Assembly: GCA_900545135.1 (NCBI GenBank)
Contig: UQXL01000007.1
Location: 1 to 64,000 of the forward strand
Source of the DNA: an uncultured Eubacteriales bacterium
Lineage (GTDB): Bacteria > Bacillota > Clostridia > Peptostreptococcales > Anaerovoracaceae
Reading direction: 5' to 3'
DNA: 64,000 nucleotides
Shown here: piece by piece, positions 23,983 to 31,285 of the stretch
How positions within the stretch are numbered: position 1 is the stretch's first letter
Layout: every line of letters starts with the position of its first letter
Position numbers and translations under genes: made by a program
The notes under the pieces: model-generated
What the model saw: only the letters and a program-made list of their open reading frames with translations
Database searches by the model: none
What the model was told of the DNA's origin: nothing

Positions 23983-24801
23983 TTACTTTATTTTGTTAGC
24001 AATCTCGCTTTCTACTATCGCCAGATTTAAAATTCCGTTTTCATCATCATAAGTAACGATAAGGTTTTCCCACGGCACGATACCGACTTCCTCGTAGGAC
24101 TCAAGCTTTCGCTTATGCCGTTTCATGTACTCTTGGTTGCCCGGCAAACCGCAGTGCTCCCAGTACACAGTGCGTCCGTCAGGAGTCATGATCGTGAAAT
24201 CCGGTGCGTATTCTATGCCGCCTATGTCTATAACTTGCTCATATCTGAACGGTACGCCGTGCTCGTAAAGTTTTTCTGCAATCAGCAGCTCTGATTTTGA
24301 CCTGACTTTCAGCCCACGGGAAGTGGTATGTATTTTCTTCTCAGGCATGTATGCGCTCTGGCGGTAAGGGCGAAGCATCCATTCTGTTTGACTACGATTC
24401 ATTCCTCCGCAAGAAAAACTTTCATCAACGATTACGCGACGATACTTTTCGGGCAACCTGGCAAGGCCCTTTGGAAATCCAGCAATTATGGCTTCCACCG
24501 TTGGCTCTTCATATCTGCTTATAAACGTCGAAAGCGCGGCAATATTTTTCTTTAAAAGTTTGATTTCTTCTATTATATACGCTTTTCGTACCAGCCGCAC
24601 GATGCAGTCATCATCCTTTGAAATACTTTTCCTTATTCTCCGGCCGTCTTTTACTTCAACCTGAAAATAGCTGTATGCTTTTCCTCTCTTGACTATGGAA
24701 AGGTATCCTTTGGGGCTGTGTTTTAGCTCATTGTTGGCATTTTTAAGCTTTTCTTCTGATTTTGCCAACATTTTTTGTAAATATCCTGTCGATTCAATCA
24801 T
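23983..24801 (-). CDS. PD-(D/E)XK nuclease-like protein with coiled-coil N terminus
   Basis: A 272-residue protein. Residues 5-30 and 85-105 are helical and charged, probably coiled coil. The C-terminal part resembles a PD-(D/E)XK nuclease core: KSELLIAEKLYEHG near 168 (helix with Glu), APDFTIMTPDG near 198 (Asp) and VYWEHCGLPG near 213 (Glu in the E-x-K-like position, Lys replaced), then a helix MKRHKRKLESYEEVG. The missing canonical lysine leaves activity uncertain. The gene has its own promoter and a 190-base leader holding the phased array, part of which continues into codons 10-24. It interrupts the ornithine locus and looks acquired. Confidence 0.6.
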   Translation of the reverse strand: MIESTGYLQKMLAKSEEKLKNANNELKHSPKGYLSIVKRGKAYSYFQVEVKDGRRIRKSISKDDDCIVRLVRKAYIIEEIKLLKKNIAALSTFISRYEEPTVEAIIAGFPKGLARLPEKYRRVIVDESFSCGGMNRSQTEWMLRPYRQSAYMPEKKIHTTSRGLKVRSKSELLIAEKLYEHGVPFRYEQVIDIGGIEYAPDFTIMTPDGRTVYWEHCGLPGNQEYMKRHKRKLESYEEVGIVPWENLIVTYDDENGILNLAIVESEIANKIK

Positions 24802-25026
24802 TATTTCGCCTCTTTTCCTTAAAATGTTGTCATTTTTTATAAAATTAGTTTTTTTGCCAACATTTTATTGAAAATTTGTTGGCAAAATCAGCCTTTTGCA
24901 ATAAAATGTACAACATTGCGGAAAATAGAGCGTTTTTTTAAGTGTTTATGGGCCTGCAATCGATGAAAATGTTGTCAATTTTTTGCGTTTCGTAAATATT
25001 GTACAACATTTTCCATAATTTTACAA
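24731..25026. repeat. Phased ATGTTG/CAACAT array, copy B
   Basis: Half-sites: TTGTTGGC 24,731; TTGCCAACAT 24,762; ATGTTGTC 24,824; TTGCCAACAT 24,854; TTGTTGGC 24,876; TGTACAACAT 24,907; ATGTTGTC 24,969; TGTACAACAT 25,000. Steps are 31, 62, 30, 22, 31, 62 and 31 bases, near 3, 6, 3, 2, 3, 6 and 3 helical turns, so all half-sites face the same side of the DNA. The first pair is inside the 5' end of the PD-(D/E)XK coding region. Copy A at 1-172 repeats the last five half-sites with the same spacing. In RNA, inverted neighbours could also form hairpins. Confidence 0.8.
24998..25026 (-). promoter_or_regulatory. Promoter of the PD-(D/E)XK gene inside array copy B
   Basis: Minus-strand TTGTAA (25,021-25,026), 17 bases, TACAAT (24,998-25,003). 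The -10 overlaps the TGTACAACAT half-site, so occupancy of the array should block or modulate the promoter. Spacing and sequence equal those in copy A at 144-172. The predicted leader is about 190 bases; AAGGAAAAGAGG lies just ahead of the start codon. Confidence 0.6.
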
Positions 25027-25107
25027 TAGTTATCTTTCTGGCGCTTATTTTATCATCTGCCGGTATTTGATTTTGAGGGCGTGGGGCGAAAGAATATTCT
25101 ATAGTAG

Positions 25108-25146
25108 AAAAAAGGGGCCGGGCTATATCATGGCCCAGCCCCTTTA
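25108..25146 (-). terminator. Terminator after oraE
   Basis: On the minus strand AAAGGGGCTGGGC pairs with GCCCGGCCCCTTT around an 8-base loop and is followed by TTTCTACTATAG. It lies about 245 bases after oraE and should end the ord-ortA-ortB-oraS-oraE transcript before the PD-(D/E)XK gene. The rest of the gap (25,150-25,389) holds degenerate CGATAAAGCAGC-type repeats and no gene. Confidence 0.85.
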
Positions 25147-25389
25147 ATAGTTTAGGTTTTCAATGCCGCCGCGCGATTTACGTTAATCCGCCAGCGAAGC
25201 GTCGTCGTGCGATAAAGCAGCGTCGAACCTTTCATGGCATCACGCGCCGAAACTCAGTCAAATATCGCAGCTCCGCGCGATAAAGTAGCTCCGTGCGGTC
25301 GCTATAAAGCAACGCCACACGATAAAACAGCACTAAATATTCTACACGCTTCGGCGGTGCCGCGCGCGTTGAGGCGAATAATCAGGCTA

Positions 25390-27606
25390 TTATTCTCTTT
25401 CGCCTCTTCTTCTCTGTCTTTCCTCAGCCAGGAAAGTAGCGACGTCGATACCGTGGGAGTTTCTGCCGAAGCCCATGTCGATACCGGTCTTAACGGCTTC
25501 TTCAGGAATTACCTGAGTACCGCCGGCACAGATGATAACCTTGTCTCTGATACCCTTTTCGACGCAGAGGTCGTTGATTCTCTTCATGTTCTTGTAGTGA
25601 ACGTTGTCGTGGGAAATGATGGTCGAAGCCAGGATAGCCTGAGCGTTTTCCTCGATGCAGGCGTCTACCATCTTCTCAACAGGCACGGAAGTTCCCAGGT
25701 ATACGCACTCGATACCCCACTTCTCGATTCCGCCGTGCTTGATGTTGATGATTTCTCTCATACCTACGGAGTGCTCGTCTTCGCCGACTGTTCCGCATAC
25801 GACTTTCATGTGCTCGTGGCCCTCAAACTCATCGTAGAGTTCCTTGTCGGACATGTGATGAGGTTCAGGCGGAATTACGAGCGTAGTGAGGTCGATGTCG
25901 AAGTCAACTCTGCCCTTGAGCTCGATTCTGGTGCCCTCGGCGTCCTGCATTACCTCGGCGGAGATAACCTCAGGATCAACAAGTCCCAGCTTCTTGCCCA
26001 GCTCAACTGCCGCAGCTTCCGCAACTCTTCTGTTGGTAGGAAGCATCATGGTCAGCATGATGACTCTGTCACCGCACCACTCAACTTCAGGAGTGATAAC
26101 GTCTCCGGTTCTGTATTTTGCAACCTTTTCAAGTCTTACGTTTACGTTATCTTCATCGTCCAGCTCGTCGATGTAGACGATCTTGCTTCTGTCCTCTAAA
26201 GTACATCCGCCGATGAGGGCTGATGGATTTTCAGGGTCTCCGCCGTACTGCTCTACGTTGTTGTAGCCGTAGTGAGCAGTTACAGGAGCCATGTAGTCCT
26301 CGTCTCTCTCGAAGATGAATCCGTATCCTACGCCGCCTTCGATCTTACGTGCAATACCGTCGCCGTTTCTTTCGGGGTACTTGGCGGAGTCAACGAAGAA
26401 TCCGTCCTGAACAGCCTGGAAATATCCGCCGTTTTCAACGATTTCTTCCATGAACAGCAGAGCTCTTTCCTTGATGTCTCTTGCCATTTCTCTCAGCGGA
26501 CCGTCTTTCTTGAGTTCAACCATTTCCATCAGGCCGTCTAAACCGATGAGAGTCTGTTTTGCAGTGTCGCAGGCTTCCATGTTGTAGATATGCCAAGGAA
26601 CGTTTCTTCCTTCGTCAGGAGTGATGGTTGACTGGATGTCGGCTCTGGTCAGCTTGGAGATGAGCATGTTCATTACGTGAGTAACTGTGGCTTCTCTTGC
26701 TGAGGACTGGATGTACTTGGTGTTCATCTGAGCTCTCATCTTGTATCTGTCGCAGATATCTCTCAAAGCAACTGCATAAGGCAGGTCCATGTATACGCAT
26801 GGAGCAGGAGTTGCTGTAGGAGGTACTGTTGACAGGGAAATGTTTTCAGGCTTGATACCTACTTTTTCGGAGAATCTGGAGTTGATTGCGTGCTGAACGA
26901 TCAGCTCAGGCATTACTTTCCAGGCTTCTCTTGCAGTAGCGTTGGCGTTGTGCGCGCCGTCGATCTGCAGCATGTCGGCCCAGGCCATTACTTTCTTGGA
27001 TTCGCATGCGTCTACGAAAGAACGAACGCAGTTTACGTCTCTGTAGAGGACGTTGTACTGAGGGTCCTGGTGAGCGCCGTTTACGCCTTCTTCCGCGAAG
27101 AGAACGGCTACGTCAGGTCCTGCCACGCCTGATACATATGAATGATAGTTGATAGGACGGCCAACTTCATCCTCGATCATGTCGATGGCTTTTCTCTGGG
27201 CTCTTATCTGCTTTCTGGTGATAGGAACGCCGCCGATCCCCTGAGGAGTACCTTCCATCAGTCCGTCGATGTGGGACTGACCCATGTGTCTGATAACCAT
27301 CAGATGGTCAGCTCCGTGCCATGCGCCCATTCTCATTCTTCTGATATCGTCCTCGAATCTTCCGGAAGCGATTTCAGTGGTTATGGTCTGCATAGGCTGC
27401 GGGTCGATGTCTTCCATGAATTTTGCCGGAGGAAGAGGAACGCTCTGCTTCAGAGGTTCTGAAATTTCTCTGTACTCGAAAGGTCCCATGTGCTGATCTG
27501 CAGCTTTCTTTCTCCATGTCCAGCCTCTTCTTCTAGGCTCGTATTTGTCAAGGTCCTTAAGAATATTGACAATATCTAATTTTTCATTTCTCTTTAATTC
27601 TGCCAT
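25390..27606 (-). CDS. oraE: D-ornithine 4,5-aminomutase, large (beta) subunit
   Basis: A 738-residue subunit carrying PLP and adenosylcobamide. Together with OraS it moves the 5-amino group of D-ornithine to C4, giving (2R,4S)-2,4-diaminopentanoate by a radical route. The C-terminal Rossmann domain (about 595-738) has the B12-ligand motif DEHSVG with His at about 612, and NIKHGG with Lys at about 623, the probable PLP lysine; the 11-residue offset agrees with what I recall for the C. sticklandii enzyme. The N-terminal part is the PLP-binding TIM barrel. The start overlaps the oraS stop by one base. Confidence 0.97.
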   Translation of the reverse strand: MAELKRNEKLDIVNILKDLDKYEPRRRGWTWRKKAADQHMGPFEYREISEPLKQSVPLPPAKFMEDIDPQPMQTITTEIASGRFEDDIRRMRMGAWHGADHLMVIRHMGQSHIDGLMEGTPQGIGGVPITRKQIRAQRKAIDMIEDEVGRPINYHSYVSGVAGPDVAVLFAEEGVNGAHQDPQYNVLYRDVNCVRSFVDACESKKVMAWADMLQIDGAHNANATAREAWKVMPELIVQHAINSRFSEKVGIKPENISLSTVPPTATPAPCVYMDLPYAVALRDICDRYKMRAQMNTKYIQSSAREATVTHVMNMLISKLTRADIQSTITPDEGRNVPWHIYNMEACDTAKQTLIGLDGLMEMVELKKDGPLREMARDIKERALLFMEEIVENGGYFQAVQDGFFVDSAKYPERNGDGIARKIEGGVGYGFIFERDEDYMAPVTAHYGYNNVEQYGGDPENPSALIGGCTLEDRSKIVYIDELDDEDNVNVRLEKVAKYRTGDVITPEVEWCGDRVIMLTMMLPTNRRVAEAAAVELGKKLGLVDPEVISAEVMQDAEGTRIELKGRVDFDIDLTTLVIPPEPHHMSDKELYDEFEGHEHMKVVCGTVGEDEHSVGMREIINIKHGGIEKWGIECVYLGTSVPVEKMVDACIEENAQAILASTIISHDNVHYKNMKRINDLCVEKGIRDKVIICAGGTQVIPEEAVKTGIDMGFGRNSHGIDVATFLAEERQRRRGERE

Positions 27607-27971
27607 TATTTCTTACCTCCCTTGAAAGCTTCTACAAGTTTGTCCCAGCCCTCGCCCTTTGCAAGCTTGATGCTGGCGTCTCTGATTGAGATGTCTTCCA
27701 TCTTCGAAAGCTTGTAAACGCAATGGCCGCAGCCTTTTCCCATCAAGCCGTGATCCATGGCGTGATTTACGATAGGCATACAGTCCAGCGAGGATACACC
27801 CATTCTCAAGAGAACGGATCTCTCAACTGACGGAGTAGTGTTTTTTCTGCCAAGTTCCAGAAGCGGATCTACAACTTGATCTGTCAGCTCCCAGAATCTA
27901 GCATAAAGCTCTTCATCTGTAAGATTAGCTATATGCTTTCTTCTTTCTTCAAAATCATCTGCTCTTTTCAT
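27606..27971 (-). CDS. oraS: D-ornithine 4,5-aminomutase, small (alpha) subunit
   Basis: A 121-residue small subunit of the aminomutase. It begins MKRADDFEERRKHIANLTDEELYARFWELTD in character and contains RSVLLRMGVSSLD and HGLMGKGCGHCVYKL, a Gly/Cys loop typical of OraS. It binds and stabilises OraE and has no cofactor of its own in the known enzyme. It overlaps oraE by one base and follows ortB by about 80 bases. Confidence 0.95.
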   Translation of the reverse strand: MKRADDFEERRKHIANLTDEELYARFWELTDQVVDPLLELGRKNTTPSVERSVLLRMGVSSLDCMPIVNHAMDHGLMGKGCGHCVYKLSKMEDISIRDASIKLAKGEGWDKLVEAFKGGKK

Positions 27972-28053
27972 CCTTTAATCTCCTACTTTTTATTTTTTAA
28001 AAGGTCGGCACAGCGCGCTTATACAGCTCGCTGAGCCTGATTTTTTTAAATTT

Positions 28054-29472
28054 CTACAACAATCCCAGCTCTTCCATTGCTTTCTTTACGAAATCAACGT
28101 CTGTCTTGGTCTCTACTGCCAGGAATTCATAATCTTCAGCTGTCAGCTCCTTAACATCGGCGCGTGTAACGGCCTTTCTGATAAGGGATTTTCTGAAGTG
28201 GTCAAGATCTGCTTCCTTACATTTGATATAGCTTGGGTCCTTAGGCAGGACGATATTTACTCCAGGCTTGTCTTCAGCGGCAGGATCGCCGAACTTGATT
28301 TCAATTCCGTTTTCTCTTGCAAATGAAAGCTGTGGCTGAATGTGTTTGCCGGCTCCGGTGTATTCAGTTTCACTAATTACGATAACCGCGTCTTCCGGCA
28401 GTTCCTGAGCCAGTGAAAACGCTGCTGCCAGAGCAGTATTTCCGGCAGGACCTCTCTCTATACCTTCAAGATTAGCCAGAGCTTCTGTCATGTACATTAC
28501 TTCGCCCTGCGTAACCGTCACGTAACGATCCATGTAACGCAAAGGTCTCGCCGCTGAACGAGGAACGTCCGAATGGTCAGGATCGGTTGCGTAAGGAACG
28601 CCGAATCCCGTATGTCCCGTCGTGCAGGATTTCTTGTTGAACTGCTCGTCGGAAGCCATGTGAAGTCCCGTTAAGTCTATTGAAGCGGAAACCATCTTCG
28701 TATTAACGCAGCCTGCTTTAAGAAGACCTCTGGCAGTTCCTGTCATCATGCCGCCTCCGGCGTTGGTGCACACTACCATATCAGGATCCTTGCCGACTTT
28801 TTCACGGCACTGCATAGCTATTTCATATCCGAGAGTTTCTATACCGGCGATACCGAACGGCGAATACAAGGAGGCGTTGAAATATCCTGTATCTTCCAGT
28901 ACGGAAAGGAAGGTGTAGAAAAGCTCCGGTCCTACGGTAAGCTGAATTACTTCTGCCCCGTAAGCTTCGCATTTTCTTGCTTTTTCAACGATTTCAGGCT
29001 GTCCTACGCCTCTGGAGTCATAACATTCTTGAACGATGATACATTCAAGACCCTGCATTGCTGCCTGAGAGGCTACTGCTGCGCCATAGTTGCCGGAAGT
29101 AGCTGCGATAACGCCCTTGTAACCCAGCTTCTTGGCATGAGCTACTGCGCATGCTGCTCTTCTTGCCTTAAACGAACCTGAAGCGTTGGCGGCCTCGTCT
29201 TTTGCAAATATTCTTGCACCGTATCCCGGCTTAGCATATTTTCTTGACAGGGCGGAAAGGTTCCTCAGCTCGATAAGAGGAGTATTTCCTACTGCCGTTC
29301 TTGCCTGAATCTTTGCCACTTCGTCCAAAGTATAGCCGGTTGCTTTCATCAGAGCTTCATAGTCGAAAGCGACCGAACCGGACTCGAAATCGTTGTAATC
29401 CAGTCCGAGAGCTTTCTTCATGATTTCATTGGATCTTCCCATTACGGAATCATAGTCTTTTGCTAAAGCCAT
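28054..29472 (-). CDS. ortB: 2-amino-4-ketopentanoate thiolase, beta subunit
   Basis: A 472-residue fold-type II PLP enzyme. The Schiff-base lysine is in NASGSFKARRA near residue 103 and the glycine loop ATSGNYGAA near 124. With OrtA it cleaves 2-amino-4-oxopentanoate with CoA to D-alanine and acetyl-CoA, the energy-yielding step of ornithine oxidation. It overlaps ortA by one base and has a GGAGGTGAC ribosome site. Length and neighbours match the C. sticklandii pathway. Confidence 0.96.
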   Translation of the reverse strand: MALAKDYDSVMGRSNEIMKKALGLDYNDFESGSVAFDYEALMKATGYTLDEVAKIQARTAVGNTPLIELRNLSALSRKYAKPGYGARIFAKDEAANASGSFKARRAACAVAHAKKLGYKGVIAATSGNYGAAVASQAAMQGLECIIVQECYDSRGVGQPEIVEKARKCEAYGAEVIQLTVGPELFYTFLSVLEDTGYFNASLYSPFGIAGIETLGYEIAMQCREKVGKDPDMVVCTNAGGGMMTGTARGLLKAGCVNTKMVSASIDLTGLHMASDEQFNKKSCTTGHTGFGVPYATDPDHSDVPRSAARPLRYMDRYVTVTQGEVMYMTEALANLEGIERGPAGNTALAAAFSLAQELPEDAVIVISETEYTGAGKHIQPQLSFARENGIEIKFGDPAAEDKPGVNIVLPKDPSYIKCKEADLDHFRKSLIRKAVTRADVKELTAEDYEFLAVETKTDVDFVKKAMEELGLL

Positions 29473-29771
29473 TATTTGTCACCTCCGAACATGATTTCTC
29501 TCAGCTGTTTGTCGATCTGAACGATTTCAGGTACAAACTTTCCATAGCTGTGCGTGTAATAAGGGTTTACTTCGATTAAGGTTCCCTTTTCCATACGGTT
29601 TGCAACCGTTTTAACGGTAACGACATCTCCTATTTCTGCATCCTCCTGCAAGAAACCTTTGGTCCACATTTGCAGGTCGCATTTCTTTGTATCCTCAGGA
29701 AGCTTTGCGGTTCTTTCCTCAGCCTTTAAAACGATGGAATGAATACGCACCCAATCACCTTTTTTAGCCAT
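29472..29771 (-). CDS. ortA: 2-amino-4-ketopentanoate thiolase, alpha subunit
   Basis: A 99-residue small subunit starting MAKKGDWVRIHS, with a beta-rich fold around DVVTVKTVANRMEKG and VNPYYTHSYGKFVPE. It partners OrtB in thiolytic cleavage of 2-amino-4-oxopentanoate. The ATG at 29,771 is preferred over one nine bases earlier because the GGAG ribosome site would abut the earlier start. Confidence 0.93.
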   Translation of the reverse strand: MAKKGDWVRIHSIVLKAEERTAKLPEDTKKCDLQMWTKGFLQEDAEIGDVVTVKTVANRMEKGTLIEVNPYYTHSYGKFVPEIVQIDKQLREIMFGGDK

Positions 29772-29817
29772 TTTTACCATCTCCTAAATTTTCAAATTTT
29801 CTTACCGCAGCACCGAT

Positions 29818-29849
29818 AAAAACGGCGCCGCGGAATATCAAGCGGCGCC
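29818..29849 (-). terminator. GC-rich hairpin between ord and ortA
   Basis: On the minus strand GGCGCCGC and GCGGCGCC form an 8-bp GC stem around ten bases, followed by GTTTTTATC. A smaller GCGGC-TTT-GCCGC hairpin precedes it. In mid-operon this could partially terminate after ord or act as an RNA processing and stability element, giving more ord than downstream message. It may instead mark separate transcription of ortA onward. Confidence 0.6.
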
Positions 29850-29897
29850 GCCCCAGCGGCAAAGCCGCGAAAAAACAATACTAGCCTTAAGATTATA

Positions 29898-30956
29898 CTA
29901 TTTTACAATCTTCTTCTCTTCTTTGATGAAGTTTCTGAAGTCTCCCATGATAGCTCTTGGAATAGGAAGAGTAATCATAGTGTGCAGACCTGCATCAGCA
30001 TTGATAACATGAGGAATCATGTTTACGCACATAGCGATAGTTCCCAGACCGCCTTCGATTTCAGGGCTGTTGAGCAGATTAACATTTGGAGTTCCCTTGA
30101 TTATTACATAGTCGCCGGTAGTTACGCCAACCTGTTCAGGCTCAATCTGCTGCGGGTGATCCATGTGTACAGGCATGCCGTTATCAAGTACAGCTTCCGC
30201 AGTCATAGCAACGCCTGCGCATGAACCTGCTGCTGCAAAGCCATGAGGTGACTTTCTGTCAACATCAGTTGTGATAGGATTCATGTCCTGTGAGAATTCC
30301 TTAACATTCAGTCCCATACCTTCTGCGATCATACCAACGGATTCAGCAAATCCAACGTGACCGGACATAGTATGGTTAGCTTTTCTTTCCATAAATTCTT
30401 CTACAGAAATACCGATGCCCTGTTCTTCCATAACCAGAGGGCCAAACGGTGAGAGGGAGTTGACTCTTCTTGAAGTAATTTCTTCAACATCAACCAGACA
30501 GCCAGTCATTACCAAAACTAAGAGGTCCATGATGTGACCAGGGTTGATACCTGTTCCGAGACAAGAAACTCCGTTTTCCTTGGCAATCTTATCAAGCTCA
30601 GCAGCCAGATCAGGATTCTGGGCGGCAGGGTATGCCATTTCCTCAGCGGAAGTGATTACGTTGAGACCCTGTTCCATGATGAATTTCAGCTTAGGAAATG
30701 CGTTCTTGGTGAATGAGTCTGTGCAGAGCAGTACAATATCTGCGGCGCCCGGTTTGATAACGTCTTCAGCAGCCTGAATCTTAACGTCAGGTCTGTCGCC
30801 TCTTTCAGTTTTGATGTAGTCGTACATTGAAGTTCCGATTTTAGCTCCTCTTCCGGCTACTCCAACGATTTCAACACCTTTTTTCTTCAGAAGCATGTCG
30901 GCCATACCGCCGCCCATTGCACCGAGTCCCCAGATAATTACTTTTACTTCTTTCAT
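29898..30956 (-). CDS. ord: 2,4-diaminopentanoate dehydrogenase
   Basis: A 352-residue NAD(P)-dependent dehydrogenase that oxidatively deaminates C4 of 2,4-diaminopentanoate to 2-amino-4-oxopentanoate and ammonia. The N-terminal Rossmann motif is WGLGAMGGGMADM at residues 9-21, and the dihydrodipicolinate-reductase-like part includes GTGINPGHIMDLLV near 135. First gene of the oxidative ornithine operon, preceded by a sigma-54 promoter. Confidence 0.95.
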   Translation of the reverse strand: MKEVKVIIWGLGAMGGGMADMLLKKKGVEIVGVAGRGAKIGTSMYDYIKTERGDRPDVKIQAAEDVIKPGAADIVLLCTDSFTKNAFPKLKFIMEQGLNVITSAEEMAYPAAQNPDLAAELDKIAKENGVSCLGTGINPGHIMDLLVLVMTGCLVDVEEITSRRVNSLSPFGPLVMEEQGIGISVEEFMERKANHTMSGHVGFAESVGMIAEGMGLNVKEFSQDMNPITTDVDRKSPHGFAAAGSCAGVAMTAEAVLDNGMPVHMDHPQQIEPEQVGVTTGDYVIIKGTPNVNLLNSPEIEGGLGTIAMCVNMIPHVINADAGLHTMITLPIPRAIMGDFRNFIKEEKKIVK

Positions 30957-31020
30957 CTTAATCTCCTTCTTTCTCTAAGAATAAAATTTTAGTTTTAACA
31001 TTTAACTGCTTATATATAAA

Positions 31021-31035
31021 GCAAGGTTTATGCCA
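31021..31035 (-). promoter_or_regulatory. Sigma-54 promoter of the ord-ort-ora operon
   Basis: On the minus strand TGGCAT-AAACC-TTGC gives -24 GG (31,033-31,034) and -12 GC (31,021-31,022) dinucleotides with the required ten bases between them. It lies 65 bases ahead of ord. A sigma-54 activator gene is the next gene upstream, so the pair is a convincing match. No sigma-70 promoter of comparable quality was seen here. Confidence 0.85.
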
Positions 31036-31203
31036 TTTGCCAATTTGAATATTGTATACTTGTCAGCACCCGTTTATTTGTGCCAATTCCTCTTGTATGC
31101 GGACAAATTCAACAATATCTACTTCTTTTAATAATTCTATTTTTTCTTAATATTGATATTTTTACTCTGCTTTTTGTTTAAAAAGCTTTATTTTATTAAA
31201 ATA

Positions 31204-31243
31204 GTGCAAATTTTTTTGCTATTTTAAGCAAATAAATTTGCAC
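31204..31243. promoter_or_regulatory. Upstream activator sites for the ornithine operon
   Basis: Two palindromic sites 22 bases apart: GTGCAAA-TTTT-TTTGCTA (31,204-31,221) and AAGCAAA-TAAA-TTTGCAC (31,226-31,243). They share the arms and N4 spacer of a third copy at 32,776-32,793 in front of the regulator gene. They lie 170-210 bases upstream of the sigma-54 promoter, a normal enhancer distance, and two turns apart for cooperative binding. The binding protein is inferred to be the adjacent activator. Confidence 0.75.
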
Positions 31244-31285
31244 CTCATGGAAATCTCACCTTTTAAAAAAGTATTTATTCAACTT

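Noticed and set aside
24731..25026. CRISPR array
   Set aside because: Repeated words are only 6-10 bases, alternate in orientation and have 22/31/62-base steps; there are no uniform direct repeats or cas genes.
25234..26199. 321-codon open frame on the plus strand
   Set aside because: It lies mostly antisense to the highly conserved oraE gene and starts in degenerate repeats; it is a composition shadow.
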